64,000 nt of DNA. Source: JAFDZW01 sp964404255. Lineage in GTDB: Bacteria > Bacteroidota > Ignavibacteria > Palsa-1295. Below are positions 1 to 8,962 of this stretch, in pieces; the stretch's first letter is position 1, and each line of letters begins with the position of its first letter. Below the pieces are notes generated by a model. That model was given only the letters and a program-made list of their open reading frames with translations, did no database searches and was not told the origin of the DNA. Location: NCBI GenBank assembly GCA_964404255.1, contig CAYOJJ010000004.1, positions 143,982-207,981 on the forward strand. Direction: 5' to 3'. The position numbers and the translations under genes are program-made.

Positions 1-996
1 TGATACCTTGAGCCAGATCGTATCGCCGGGTGGTAAAAAAAATGGAGTAGGCGGAGGATCAACCAGCGTAAATGGCAAGGACGGATCGACAAAAGATTGG
101 ATTCGTGCATCAATGCCACCATTATTCACCAATGCGATTACCGTATCGACTTTTTCATTCTGAGCCACGATCCCAAAATCGATCACGTTCGGACTTAGGC
201 TAATATCGGGCACGGCAACACTTCCAAAAAACTCACAAATAGGAAATCCCTCCAAAATTCCTTCCATCGTCACCCTTCCGGTAAAAGAGCCCACCGGTAA
301 TATTGGATGAAAGGTCACGAGAAATTTTATAGAATCATCAGGTTGTAAAAAGATTGGGAAAGGCTCTAATGGATCGAGCGGCTCAACTTCGAAATACGGA
401 TTCCCGTTATCATTCGCGGTTTGATAATCAATTAAAGTAGCACTATCGGGCCCGTCGCAATACACAGTAATCGTATCGCTAATATCTGCAAACGGAAGTC
501 TGGTACCAAAATTAATCATATCTGGTACGATATGAATTTTACCTTCAATGGCAAGCCCCTCACCTTGGAGCATAAATATCGTTGTATCTAAGGGTAATGT
601 ACCGGTATCGACAATGACTTCAAGAAAAGCACTGCGGCTGCCAAGCTGCTGGGGGGTAAAACGAATCTGGAGTTGGCGTTCATCCGTCGAAGGAAAATCG
701 AACGGAACTGCCGGAGGAGCGATAAGTTTAAATTCGTTTGGAAAAGAATTCTGGGAAAGAATAGAAATCTTTTTGACCGTTACTTTAGAAGGGAATGTAT
801 TGGTGATAGTAATATAGCCATCGCGCTGTGAAAGTTGTTTTACTTTCTTAAAATCAAGCGGATTCGGCGTTCCTGAGATCGTAGAGGCCACTGCACCGCA
901 ATACCAAATACAGGATAGTATAATATAACCAAGGATACCCTTCCGAAAGAAAGGTGTAATTCGGAGAAAGGAGGTATGATGCAGGGGCAATCTCAC
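1..996 (-). CDS. ASH/choice-of-anchor-D-like surface protein, C-terminus cut by window edge
   Basis: The frame is open from a GTG at 996 to the left edge (332 codons), so the C-terminus is missing. An in-frame TAA lies upstream and no ATG precedes the hydrophobic segment, so GTG is the likely start. A charged N-terminus is followed by a membrane segment (GILGYIILSCIWYCGAVAS), read as a signal peptide or anchor. The rest is beta-rich, with stretches such as ITITNTFPSKVTVKKISI and NVIDFGIVAQNEKVDTVIAL. These resemble immunoglobulin-like ASH/HYDIN repeats (choice-of-anchor D), in which the alignment to a DFG-type strand recurs. In Bacteroidota such proteins are often exported and carry a T9SS C-terminal domain, but that part would lie outside the window. 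The function is unknown; a surface or adhesive role is inference. Confidence 0.7.
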   Translation of the reverse strand, partial: MRLPLHHTSFLRITPFFRKGILGYIILSCIWYCGAVASTISGTPNPLDFKKVKQLSQRDGYITITNTFPSKVTVKKISILSQNSFPNEFKLIAPPAVPFDFPSTDERQLQIRFTPQQLGSRSAFLEVIVDTGTLPLDTTIFMLQGEGLAIEGKIHIVPDMINFGTRLPFADISDTITVYCDGPDSATLIDYQTANDNGNPYFEVEPLDPLEPFPIFLQPDDSIKFLVTFHPILPVGSFTGRVTMEGILEGFPICEFFGSVAVPDISLSPNVIDFGIVAQNEKVDTVIALVNNGGIDARIQSFVDPSLPFTLVDPPPTPFFLPPGDTIWLKVS

Positions 997-1192
997 TTGA
1001 AAATCAACACCTTTTTCATAGTAAAGTTACTACCCGGACTATAATTATCTTACCCTGAGAGAGCAAGAGGTTCGATGAAAATACCATCTCCCCTCTTAAC
1101 TCATCTCAGAATTACGAGTGAAAGAATAACCATCTTTGTTTCTTCTCTCACAACTCATCAGTATTAGAATGACACAAAATAAGAGTCGGATG

Positions 1193-2020
1193 TTACGGCA
1201 GCATCGACTTTATTTTTTTATAGGCAACGCTTTGTAGGGTTGCTTCGGTCGGCTCTCCTAAATGGGCATCGGCGGCCTGTTTATTTACATTGTCCAATCG
1301 TTCTTGTGACGGCGGATGAGTCGCCAGATTTCTTGCCAGGGATCCTTTAGGGTCGGCACTGAGCGTTTTTACCATAAAATATTTAATGGCAGCCGGATAC
1401 CATGGGCGCCCCGAAAGCGACATCAGGTCGTCGAACGATGTCTTATCGGCATCTCGTTCATCATCTCTGCTGAAACGAAGCATAGCTAATTGTCCTCCGA
1501 TACCGGCGATCGCATTAACCATTTCGGCTGTCAATCCGCTGCCGGACTGCCCGACGGCAGCCGAAGCTACTATCTGCAAGCCATATTGCTGGCTTAATTG
1601 CTGGGTACCGTGCCGATGGTCGGCATGAGTAATCTCGTGAGCCAGGATTCCGGCAAGGGTAGCTTCGTTATCGATGAACTTCAGAAGGCCGGTATAGACA
1701 TAGATCGGTCCTCCAGGTATCGAAAAGGCATTGACGGTATTATTGTCATTAATAATAGTGACATGATAATTAAAGTCTTTATTTTTTACATTCGGGCTTT
1801 GAACGATCCTGTTTACGATTCCCTGCACATACGAAGTGACGGCAGCATTATTATAGACAGGGTAATTTTTCGGATCACTGGATATCTGGGCCTGCATCTT
1901 CTGCCCCAGCTTTATATCCTCCGACTTTGCGAAAAGATTAACCCCTGAACCGCATCCTGAAAACACTCCCCAGGAAAGCAGTACTACCAAAACCCACAGA
2001 TATTTACTATAGTGTAGCAT
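1193..2020 (-). CDS. M48-family zinc metalloprotease lipoprotein (LoiP/BepA-like)
   Basis: A 275-residue protein. The N-terminus is a lipoprotein signal with a lipobox ending at Cys23 (FSGC). The metalloprotease core has HEITH at residues 128-132 (His128, Glu129, His132) and a downstream DERDAD segment with Glu188 as the likely third zinc ligand. Both are hallmarks of peptidase family M48. Known relatives (LoiP, YcaL, BepA) are periplasmic proteases that degrade misfolded or stalled outer-membrane proteins. It has no TPR domain, so it is closer to the short LoiP/YcaL form than to BepA. It stands alone, with about 196 bp on its 5' side (997-1192 is on the 3' side). The lipid anchor and periplasmic location are inferred from the lipobox. 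The family call is secure, the exact substrate unknown. Confidence 0.9.
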   Translation of the reverse strand: MLHYSKYLWVLVVLLSWGVFSGCGSGVNLFAKSEDIKLGQKMQAQISSDPKNYPVYNNAAVTSYVQGIVNRIVQSPNVKNKDFNYHVTIINDNNTVNAFSIPGGPIYVYTGLLKFIDNEATLAGILAHEITHADHRHGTQQLSQQYGLQIVASAAVGQSGSGLTAEMVNAIAGIGGQLAMLRFSRDDERDADKTSFDDLMSLSGRPWYPAAIKYFMVKTLSADPKGSLARNLATHPPSQERLDNVNKQAADAHLGEPTEATLQSVAYKKIKSMLP

Positions 2021-2060
2021 GAAAAGAAAGTGACGTTAAATCAAATAGTTAATACAATAA

Positions 2061-2101
2061 AACGGCAGAGGCAGGTTTCATTGGAATGAAACCTGCCTCT
2101 G
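2061..2101 (-). terminator. Rho-independent terminator after the M16 pair
   Basis: A perfect 15-bp stem (2067-2081 with 2086-2100) with a 4-nt loop lies just downstream of the M16 gene ending at 2121. On the minus strand it is followed by GCCGTTTTATTG, a moderate U-tract. It separates the M16 operon from the M48 gene. Confidence 0.7.
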
Positions 2102-2120
2102 AAAAAAAACAGCAATCAGA

Positions 2121-4214
2121 TTATTTCTTCATAAACATGTTCTCGTCAACAGCGATGTTATGTTCGATCGAGGTTACTTCCACGGTATGATCCCCTGCGC
2201 CATGGGTGATAATAGTAAACGGATATGGGATACCATCTACTACCTTAAAATTGCTGTGATCTTCCGAAGAGGCAGCATCTCCCACCATCATTTCTTTGCG
2301 CGTAATATAACCGGTCGTCGTATCGATGAACCAGTTCTCTTTCATCCCATTCGGCTTATGCACCTCGAGAACATAAGCCGGGCCAGCTGCAGCCATACCC
2401 ACTCCAAGTACCGTTGCCGAGTAGCCCGGATCCTTAAGACGAAGCTCTTCATGGAATGCAGCATCATTTAACTCTTGCTTCGTTGTCTCAGGATCGGCCG
2501 GACCGGCTTGCCCCGGAGCATAGGTATAGACATTCGTACCATCAACCCTGGTCTCAACAATAAGGCCGCCGATATTCAGTTTAGAATATTTTTTGTTTGG
2601 GGCTTCTTTGACCTCTTCATAGGAAGATTTAGTAGGGCCTCCGCCGATATCGAGCGTAAGCATAGCTTTGACCCTCGTAGTTTTTATCTTTTCGTATTCC
2701 GGCTTATTTAAGCCCGCATACATTTTATTGATAACATCGTCAAGGGTCTTGGTGGTAGCGCCCATCTTTTTCTCGATGTTCTTTTTCGGATTCAGATCGA
2801 GATCGTAGATATTAACCTTGCCGAAGCGCTGTAACTTCGGAAGGATCTGGGCGGCATCGCCGATGACAATAATATTGATGTCGTTCGGAGAAAACACCCG
2901 TCGAGCAACACTCTGGAGTTGTTCCGGTGTGAACTTAGAAATACGCTCCGGATAAGTTGCATAATAATCTTTGGGAAGATTATATTCAATGGTCGAAAGT
3001 GCCAAAGCACTGGTCGTCTGCGGATCGGCAAGATCCATCATGAACTTACCGGCGATGAGTCCCTTTGCAAAATTTAATTCCTGATCGGATATTTTTTCAT
3101 TTGCCAAACGACGGTATTCTATGAGCATCTGATCGAGAGCCGAATCGGTTACCGAATTACGAACTTCCGAGACGGCAACGATCACACCAGGATCGATAGA
3201 GCGAGTCATCGAACCGCCCGGAGTATAGGTATACCCATGCTTTTCTCTGATATTCTGGAATAAGCGGTTCTGGAAACCGATCTGCCCATTGCCGGCAAAG
3301 ATCGACATAACAAGACTTGCCTCATCAAACTGAGGATTCGTTGCCGGCAATCCTACTCGCTGTAAGCGAATCGTCGATTGAGCCGAACCCGGGCGATCGA
3401 TCAATGAGATCGTCATCCCCTGGGTTTCTGCAACGCTCGGGTACTGGGGCTTTATAGCAGCCCCGGTCTTCCAAGAGCCGAAATATTTTTCCATCATCGG
3501 CTTTACATCCTTTTCGCTAATATCGCCGACGACAGCGATGATCGTATTGGCCGCTACGAAATTTTTGGAATGCCATTCTTTCAATGCTGCAACCGAAAGG
3601 GCTTTGACAGTAGAATCCGTCTGGTAATATCCATACGGGTGCATACCATAGGTAAGACGACGGCCCATTTTCCTGCCCAATTCTCCCGGGCTCTGGCGCG
3701 CCGCTTTGAGGCTCGATAGCTGCTGCGACTTATACTTTTCAAGTTCATTTGCCGGAAACGATGGATTCTGAAGCACATCCGAATAGATCGGAAGTACCTT
3801 ATCCAGATCGCGCTTGAGGCAGCTTATCGTAACATTAATATCGTCAACCGATGATGACGATCCAAGCGCTGAGCCATAATAATCAAGCTTTTTGGCAATA
3901 TCATCGGCCGACATTTTGGTCGTCCCTTTTTCAAGAAGTTCGGCGACTGCAGCGGCGGCACCGTTCATATTACCATCCTGTGCATTACCGCTCAATACCA
4001 ACGTTCTGAAATAGACGATCGGCTGCTTATGCTCCTCCACCACCACGACCCGAAGCCCATTTTTGAGCTGAATCATATTGAATGGCTGGACGGCAGATTT
4101 CGGAAGTGGTCCAGCAGCAGGCTTTTCGGATCGATCTACCTGGGCTCCTGCGCTACCGATACAACAGGCAACCAAAACGGCCGCAATGAAAATTTGTAAT
4201 GATCTCATAAACAT
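2121..4214 (-). CDS. Non-catalytic M16 peptidase subunit with C-terminal LolA-like domain
   Basis: A 697-residue exported protein with a signal peptide ending near AGAQ (residues 22-25). It has two M16/insulinase half-domains. Where active members have HxxEH, this protein reads AAAAVAELLEKGT, so the zinc ligands are absent. The second half keeps the segment FQNIREKHGYTYTPGGS, typical of the substrate-binding R/Y motif in M16 C-terminal domains. After about residue 470 there is an extra stretch of about 220 residues ending in beta-rich sequence (TTTGYITRKEMMV, KVVDGIPYPF) that resembles the LolA/LolB-like fold. Its gene follows the active M16 gene by 22 bp, so the two probably form a heterodimer like known M16B pairs (alpha binds, beta cuts). 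It could start at 4214 or at the ATG two codons later. Confidence 0.88.
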   Translation of the reverse strand: MFMRSLQIFIAAVLVACCIGSAGAQVDRSEKPAAGPLPKSAVQPFNMIQLKNGLRVVVVEEHKQPIVYFRTLVLSGNAQDGNMNGAAAAVAELLEKGTTKMSADDIAKKLDYYGSALGSSSSVDDINVTISCLKRDLDKVLPIYSDVLQNPSFPANELEKYKSQQLSSLKAARQSPGELGRKMGRRLTYGMHPYGYYQTDSTVKALSVAALKEWHSKNFVAANTIIAVVGDISEKDVKPMMEKYFGSWKTGAAIKPQYPSVAETQGMTISLIDRPGSAQSTIRLQRVGLPATNPQFDEASLVMSIFAGNGQIGFQNRLFQNIREKHGYTYTPGGSMTRSIDPGVIVAVSEVRNSVTDSALDQMLIEYRRLANEKISDQELNFAKGLIAGKFMMDLADPQTTSALALSTIEYNLPKDYYATYPERISKFTPEQLQSVARRVFSPNDINIIVIGDAAQILPKLQRFGKVNIYDLDLNPKKNIEKKMGATTKTLDDVINKMYAGLNKPEYEKIKTTRVKAMLTLDIGGGPTKSSYEEVKEAPNKKYSKLNIGGLIVETRVDGTNVYTYAPGQAGPADPETTKQELNDAAFHEELRLKDPGYSATVLGVGMAAAGPAYVLEVHKPNGMKENWFIDTTTGYITRKEMMVGDAASSEDHSNFKVVDGIPYPFTIITHGAGDHTVEVTSIEHNIAVDENMFMKK

Positions 4215-4236
4215 TTTCTCTTAAAATTGTAATGGA

Positions 4237-5568
4237 TTAGTTTGCGCTCGGTACGGTATAAATGATCACGTTCCGGCTGGTCGGAACCAGATATTTCTTT
4301 GCTACACGCTGAATATCCTGCTTAGTGACGGCGAGATAGCGATCAAGTTCGGTATTGATACGCTTTGCATCGTGAAAGAGCGCGTATTGATCGGCGATCT
4401 GAAAAGCAATGCTTTGGGTATTTGCAGCCTGCGTTACGAGATCTTTTGTCGTCTGATTCCGTACTTTCTGAAATTCCTCATCGGTAATACCATTATTTTG
4501 AACTTTCTGAATTTCTTCGTCAAGAACAGTACGGATTTTTGTAAGCTCTATTCCCTGCTTTGCAACAGCTAATAAACCGAAAACGCCATCTTTTTCTAAG
4601 GCAAGAGCGATCGGTTCTACTTCGACGACTAATTGATCCTGATCTTTAAGGCGCTTGACCATTCTGGAGCTATTACCTTGCATTAACACCGAAGCAAGCA
4701 TGTCGAGGGCATAGGCATCCTTTTCACCGACAGCGGTCGTCTTCCAGGCGTATCCTACTGCCGGAAGCGGGGTGATCTTTTCATCAATAGTTGTAGTACG
4801 CTCACTGGTCTGGGCAGGCTCCGGAGTATAGGAGCGGTTGATCTCTTCGGTACCGCGCGGAATATCGCCGAAGTAATCCTGAATATCTTTTCTTGCTTCT
4901 TCAGGTTTGAAATCGCCGGCAACAACAATGATAGCATTGTTGGGGACATAATATTTTTGGTAAAAATCCCTGAACTCGGCGATCGTTGCTTTATCGATAT
5001 ACTGGGCGGCTCCGATGGGTGTCCAGCTATATTGAGATGTTTTAAAGACGGATTCCATCATCTTCAGCAACAACGAACCGTAAGGCTGATTCTCGTAACG
5101 ATTGCGGCGCTCTTCTTTTACGACCTTACGCTGGGTTTCAACTCCGATGGAATCGACATGCAGCCAGTGCATACGTTCGGCTTCCTGCCACAGAGCCTGA
5201 CGCAGATAATTAGAAGGGACATCTTCCTGGTAGAACGTATGATCGAAGGAAGTATGAGCATTGAGTTCTCCACCTACCGATTCGACTAATTTAGGATATT
5301 CTCCCCTGCCGATATGATCGGTGCCTTCGAACATCAGATGCTCGAAAAAGTGAGCAAAGCCGGTACGATCCGGGCGTTCGTTTCGCGAACCTACATGGTA
5401 ATATACCCGGACGCCAACTCGCGGAGCCGAATGATCTTCATACAAAATAACATGGATGCCATTAGCCATATCATATTCATCGAATTTGATAGGCTTGAAT
5501 ACCTGTTGTGCTGTGCCTGAGGACACCACAACTACCCCAAGCAAGAGGGCAATAAGAAGTTTTTTCAT
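4237..5568 (-). CDS. Catalytic M16 zinc peptidase subunit
   Basis: A 443-residue protein with a signal peptide (MKKLLIALLLGVVVVSSGTA). The inverted zinc motif HFFEH is at residues 73-77 (His73, Glu76, His77), with a downstream glutamate around residues 152-153 (KEERRNRYENQPYG) as third ligand. Length and two-lobed layout fit the M16B branch. The protein is predicted to act outside the cytoplasm, unlike mitochondrial-processing-peptidase homologues. It is the first gene of a two-gene operon with a non-catalytic M16 partner that supplies the C-terminal half of the substrate chamber. The start is ATG, and the 201-bp divergent region upstream (5569-5769) shows no motif I can name beyond short AT-rich inverted stretches. 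Confidence 0.93.
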   Translation of the reverse strand: MKKLLIALLLGVVVVSSGTAQQVFKPIKFDEYDMANGIHVILYEDHSAPRVGVRVYYHVGSRNERPDRTGFAHFFEHLMFEGTDHIGRGEYPKLVESVGGELNAHTSFDHTFYQEDVPSNYLRQALWQEAERMHWLHVDSIGVETQRKVVKEERRNRYENQPYGSLLLKMMESVFKTSQYSWTPIGAAQYIDKATIAEFRDFYQKYYVPNNAIIVVAGDFKPEEARKDIQDYFGDIPRGTEEINRSYTPEPAQTSERTTTIDEKITPLPAVGYAWKTTAVGEKDAYALDMLASVLMQGNSSRMVKRLKDQDQLVVEVEPIALALEKDGVFGLLAVAKQGIELTKIRTVLDEEIQKVQNNGITDEEFQKVRNQTTKDLVTQAANTQSIAFQIADQYALFHDAKRINTELDRYLAVTKQDIQRVAKKYLVPTSRNVIIYTVPSAN

Positions 5569-5769
5569 AGGTTAACGAAAAGGATTTTTTATCGAATCGT
5601 TCTCTAACGGTTTTGACTCAGGAAGGTTTCAAAATGGCTCCCCCCATTAGGTGAACTACTCTTTCAAATCTATGTTAAAAAATATAGATGTTGCTACATT
5701 TATTAGTGCTCGTGTCGGTGCTCTTTTGAGTTGTGTGATTTCTACCACTAAACCATTGATCTACCTACA

Positions 5770-6258
5770 ATGAAACTGCTACTTTGTATTGCGCTTGTGT
5801 TCGTGGGCGGCCTGTTGCTGTTGGCAGCCGGGACAGGTACCATAACCCTCTCCTCTTTTGCCAAAGGCCACCTTACTGCTTTGAAGGCTGATACGGTTAC
5901 CATCGACTGGGAAAAAATGAACCACGACGATCGTGAAGAATATATGCGCCATGTGGTGATGCCCAAAATGCGGAAGGTATTTGCCGATTTCGATGCCAAT
6001 AAATATGGCAAGATCAACTGTAAAACCTGCCATGGTGATGGCGCAAGCGATCAATCGTTCAAAATGCCGAACCCGAAGCTGCCGAAGCTGCCCAAGACTT
6101 CCGAAGGATTCGCTGAATTAAATAAGAAACATCCTGAAATGATGAAATTCATGATGGAGACGGTAAAGCCGACTATGGCCTCGTTATTAAATATGCCGCC
6201 ATTCGATCCAAAGACTCACAAAGGATTCGGATGCAGCAACTGCCATACTACCGAATAA
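5770..6258 (+). CDS. Membrane-anchored diheme cytochrome c
   Basis: A 162-residue protein with an N-terminal hydrophobic segment (residues 2-21) that could be a signal peptide or an uncleaved anchor. There are two heme c attachment motifs: CKTCH at 84-88 and CSNCH at 155-159. Between them are methionine-rich helices (MMKFMMETVKP, LLNMPPF) that may give axial Met ligands. It should sit on the periplasmic face and carry electrons between membrane complexes. It stands alone and is transcribed away from the M16 operon, with its own terminator immediately after. I recognise the general cytochrome c fold but not a named family. Confidence 0.85.
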   Translation: MKLLLCIALVFVGGLLLLAAGTGTITLSSFAKGHLTALKADTVTIDWEKMNHDDREEYMRHVVMPKMRKVFADFDANKYGKINCKTCHGDGASDQSFKMPNPKLPKLPKTSEGFAELNKKHPEMMKFMMETVKPTMASLLNMPPFDPKTHKGFGCSNCHTTE

Positions 6259-6281
6259 TAACTGTAAAAAAACTATTGGAA

Positions 6282-6308
6282 AGCCGGTCTTATGTACCGG
6301 CTTTTTTA
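6282..6308 (+). terminator. Rho-independent terminator of the cytochrome gene
   Basis: A 7-bp stem (AGCCGGT/ACCGGCT, 6282-6302) is followed by TTTTTTA. It overlaps the stop codon of the convergent DUF177 gene and might also work weakly in reverse. Confidence 0.85.
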
Positions 6309-6812
6309 TTGCCCTTCTTCGGATTTCAGCTTTTCATACAGTCCGCCGAGCGAAGCAAAACGCTGGTCGAATTGTGGGGCATGTTCTTCCGATAACGGAA
6401 GCCCTGGGCAATCGGCCTTGCAAAGACGCTTCATGGGAACGGCTAACATCAGTGCATCGTGTACGTCTTCGGTGAGATCGACTTCATAGAGCGTCATCGG
6501 ATCAAAAGTATGAAGGTAGCCACTATCTTCGAATTCAGCTTCATGATCCGTCGGAGCATATATGACTTCAAGATCGGGATCGACCACTACATCGAATTCA
6601 GTCGTACAACGATCGCAAATAAAATGTTGAACCGAATGCAGATGCAGCCTGAATACATAAATATCGCTTGCTTCGAGTTCGCCGCTTACCCGGATCGGGG
6701 TAGTAACTTCCGGAATCTCTAAGGCTGAGGCAGGAATAGTAAGATCGATCGTATGAATACCGGGGCGAATTCCACGAAGGCGAAATTTCAAAGATTGATT
6801 GTCGGTGAACAT
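6306..6812 (-). CDS. DUF177 (YceD-type) protein
   Basis: A 168-residue cytoplasmic protein. The segment FICDRCTTEFDVVVDP and a later CKADCPGLP supply the two CxxC-like pairs typical of DUF177/YceD, which may bind zinc. The family is linked in many bacteria to 23S rRNA maturation and is usually encoded just upstream of rpmF (ribosomal protein L32). Here no rpmF follows: the gene ends in the cytochrome terminator. It lies 18 bp after the lipoprotein of the sigma/anti-sigma locus, so it may be co-transcribed with that locus. Confidence 0.85.
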   Translation of the reverse strand: MFTDNQSLKFRLRGIRPGIHTIDLTIPASALEIPEVTTPIRVSGELEASDIYVFRLHLHSVQHFICDRCTTEFDVVVDPDLEVIYAPTDHEAEFEDSGYLHTFDPMTLYEVDLTEDVHDALMLAVPMKRLCKADCPGLPLSEEHAPQFDQRFASLGGLYEKLKSEEGQ

Positions 6813-6830
6813 GATATGTTCAAACCCGCA

Positions 6831-7535
6831 TTAGCGATTGCGAGTTTCGACGAGATCTTCTGTCCAGAGAATTGCCCCTTTCGGATCTTTTGCGACTTTA
6901 TCTATGGGACCGATCAATTTTGCAAAATAAATGGAAAGACTGCTTCCGTTTTGGTACTCGGCCTCTACCGGTAATAAGCTCTTTGAGCTATCGGTATGAA
7001 CCGTATATTTTACGAGATAAATATCATTATACTGCATTCCGCTCACTTGGGTCGATGAATAGTATTCTTCCACTGAAGCATCGATAGAAACAACGGCTCC
7101 GTTCGAAGTTATGAACGACCTACAAACCGGCCAGGTATTACCTTTGCTCAAAAGACTATTAAGAATATAGTAGGCATTAACAGAGTCGCCGACCTTCTGA
7201 TATTCGATGACTGCTGTATCGGAAATGAACGTCGTCAGTTGATTCGATACCTTTGAAGTGGTATCCGTGCAGGTAAAGAGATCGGCAACCGGATGAGTCG
7301 CAGAAAAGGGGTTTGTACCTTTTCCTGCATACGAGCATTCAACATATTTTAAAGAATTGGTAGCAATATCCGTGCGCTTCCATAAGTAGATCTTCGAAGC
7401 ATCTTTCGGTGTATAGAAAGTACTTAAGACTGTAAACTCCGGCAGTGGATTATTTGTCGTATCAGATGGCACACAGCCGCTTACGAAAGCGGCTGTGAAA
7501 AGAAAAAGAATGAATACGTATGCGTTGCTTCGCAT
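6831..7535 (-). CDS. Lipoprotein of the sigma/anti-sigma locus, unknown function
   Basis: A 234-residue protein with a lipoprotein signal peptide and lipobox FVSGC (Cys21). The mature part is beta-rich with no motif I recognise. The start codon overlaps the stop of the upstream anti-sigma gene by one base (TAATG), suggesting translational coupling. Because it is produced with the membrane-spanning anti-sigma protein, a role as ligand-binding accessory or as a product of the regulon is plausible, but this is only context. Confidence 0.8.
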   Translation of the reverse strand: MRSNAYVFILFLFTAAFVSGCVPSDTTNNPLPEFTVLSTFYTPKDASKIYLWKRTDIATNSLKYVECSYAGKGTNPFSATHPVADLFTCTDTTSKVSNQLTTFISDTAVIEYQKVGDSVNAYYILNSLLSKGNTWPVCRSFITSNGAVVSIDASVEEYYSSTQVSGMQYNDIYLVKYTVHTDSSKSLLPVEAEYQNGSSLSIYFAKLIGPIDKVAKDPKGAILWTEDLVETRNR

Positions 7536-8941
7536 TAGAACTTCCAGGATAATTCAAGAGCCGGCCCGAGAAACCCGGTGATTTCCTGGCGATTATAAGC
7601 GCCCAACATCATCGTTCGCTGTCCGGAAAATTGCGAGGACTGCGCTTGCATTATAGCTGCGTTCACATCATGGCGGTAGAACATCCCTTCTACACCAAGA
7701 CGTAGAACAAGATTGCTTTCCCACTCTAATGATGTAAAGAGCGAAGCTCGCGGAATCCAGGTCCCGGCGAAATCATTCATTGTACCAATACTCAGGTCCA
7801 GTGGTAATCCTTCGATCCCGAGATGGCCGGTTAATTCCGCACCCGCTACCTGCTTATATTGAAGAGCAGGATTAAGTTTTAATAACTGGATACCATCATT
7901 ATTAGATAAGCCGGCCGCAATAACAGCCGATTCATACGGCATAAATTGGCCGATCGAACCTGAAATCGACAGCCAGCTTAATAGGTGGTAAGAAGCTCGT
8001 ATCTCTGCCAACGAACCAGTATAAGCCTGCGTACTTCCCGGTATCTTTCCGCCGCCATAGCGAACGGAGAACGACATCGGTGAAGTGATCGTATGCTGTT
8101 TAGATTGATCCGGTGCATCGAATGGATTTGCAGGGCGCTCCGTAGCATTATTCGAACCATGAATATCGGTCGTATTCGTGGTAGAAATTATGGGTTGATT
8201 TTCCGGAGTAGCTTCATTCTTTGTTGGAATAATGGCAGCATTATTAACGCCATTTTCAGCAACAGCTTTTTGCTCAGTCGTAGTATTAACAGCTACCGGT
8301 GCCTCGGTTGCCGTCATAGCATCAGACTGAAGGCGGGTAGTTGATGAGCTATGAGCCGCTCCAGTATGATTCTTATGGATAGACGGAGTTACTGCTGAAA
8401 AAGCAGTTGGCTGCACGGTATTCAGTTGCGAAGCCGATTGAGCAGATAATTCAGTGGTAGCCGGGAGTGTTGCCTGGTTGTTCGCGGAAGTAGTATTGCG
8501 CGTTACAATTTCATGTGATTTGGAACTACCTGCCGATGAATTATTGGAAAGTCCGAGGAAATAACTGGCACTGCCACCGAGTAGCAACGAAGCCAGTAAT
8601 AACAACCCGACTGTCCGCTTGCGAATACCGGTTGTCGCAGATGCATTAGGCACCGGCGGCTTAAGCGAAGCACCATGCTCGGTAACCGAAGGGTTAACCG
8701 GAGGCTGCGGACCGGAATACCCCAGCGCTGCCACCGAGGAAAAGACACTGGCCGTTAACGCTCCCGGAACATGGGAAAACTGCTTGCGTGCAAGCGTCCC
8801 CACCATTTCGCGAACCTGAAGGTGCTGGCGCAGCAATTGGCGGCGTTCGGGAGAAACAGCCAGACGGTGCAACAGTTCTTCTTCCTCTGTTGCAGAGAGG
8901 TTACCGTCTAAAAACTCAAGAATTTGTTCTTCGATCATCAT
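7535..8941 (-). CDS. Anti-sigma factor with inner-membrane helix and C-terminal outer-membrane barrel-like domain
   Basis: A 468-residue protein with three regions. Residues 1 to about 75 are helical and acidic (MIEEQILEFLDGNLSATEEE), like the cytoplasmic domain of anti-sigma factors; the zinc-binding His-Cys-Cys pattern of ZAS domains is absent. A transmembrane helix (TVGLLLLASLLLGGSASYF) lies around residues 128-146. A Ser/Thr/Asn/Ala-rich linker of about 130 residues follows. From about 285 to 468 the sequence alternates polar and apolar residues in strands separated by turns and ends in the aromatic LELSWKF, like outer-membrane barrels. The gene lies 21 bp after an ECF sigma gene. The layout resembles the dual membrane-spanning anti-sigma factors described in Bacteroides. 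That the barrel sits in the outer membrane is inference. Confidence 0.8.
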   Translation of the reverse strand: MMIEEQILEFLDGNLSATEEEELLHRLAVSPERRQLLRQHLQVREMVGTLARKQFSHVPGALTASVFSSVAALGYSGPQPPVNPSVTEHGASLKPPVPNASATTGIRKRTVGLLLLASLLLGGSASYFLGLSNNSSAGSSKSHEIVTRNTTSANNQATLPATTELSAQSASQLNTVQPTAFSAVTPSIHKNHTGAAHSSSTTRLQSDAMTATEAPVAVNTTTEQKAVAENGVNNAAIIPTKNEATPENQPIISTTNTTDIHGSNNATERPANPFDAPDQSKQHTITSPMSFSVRYGGGKIPGSTQAYTGSLAEIRASYHLLSWLSISGSIGQFMPYESAVIAAGLSNNDGIQLLKLNPALQYKQVAGAELTGHLGIEGLPLDLSIGTMNDFAGTWIPRASLFTSLEWESNLVLRLGVEGMFYRHDVNAAIMQAQSSQFSGQRTMMLGAYNRQEITGFLGPALELSWKF

Positions 8942-8962
8942 TGCTTCTATTCTCCATATCTG

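Noticed and set aside
997..1192. Intergenic region checked for RNA genes
   Set aside because: A GGTTCGA-like word at about 1070 is not accompanied by tRNA arms; nothing supportable.
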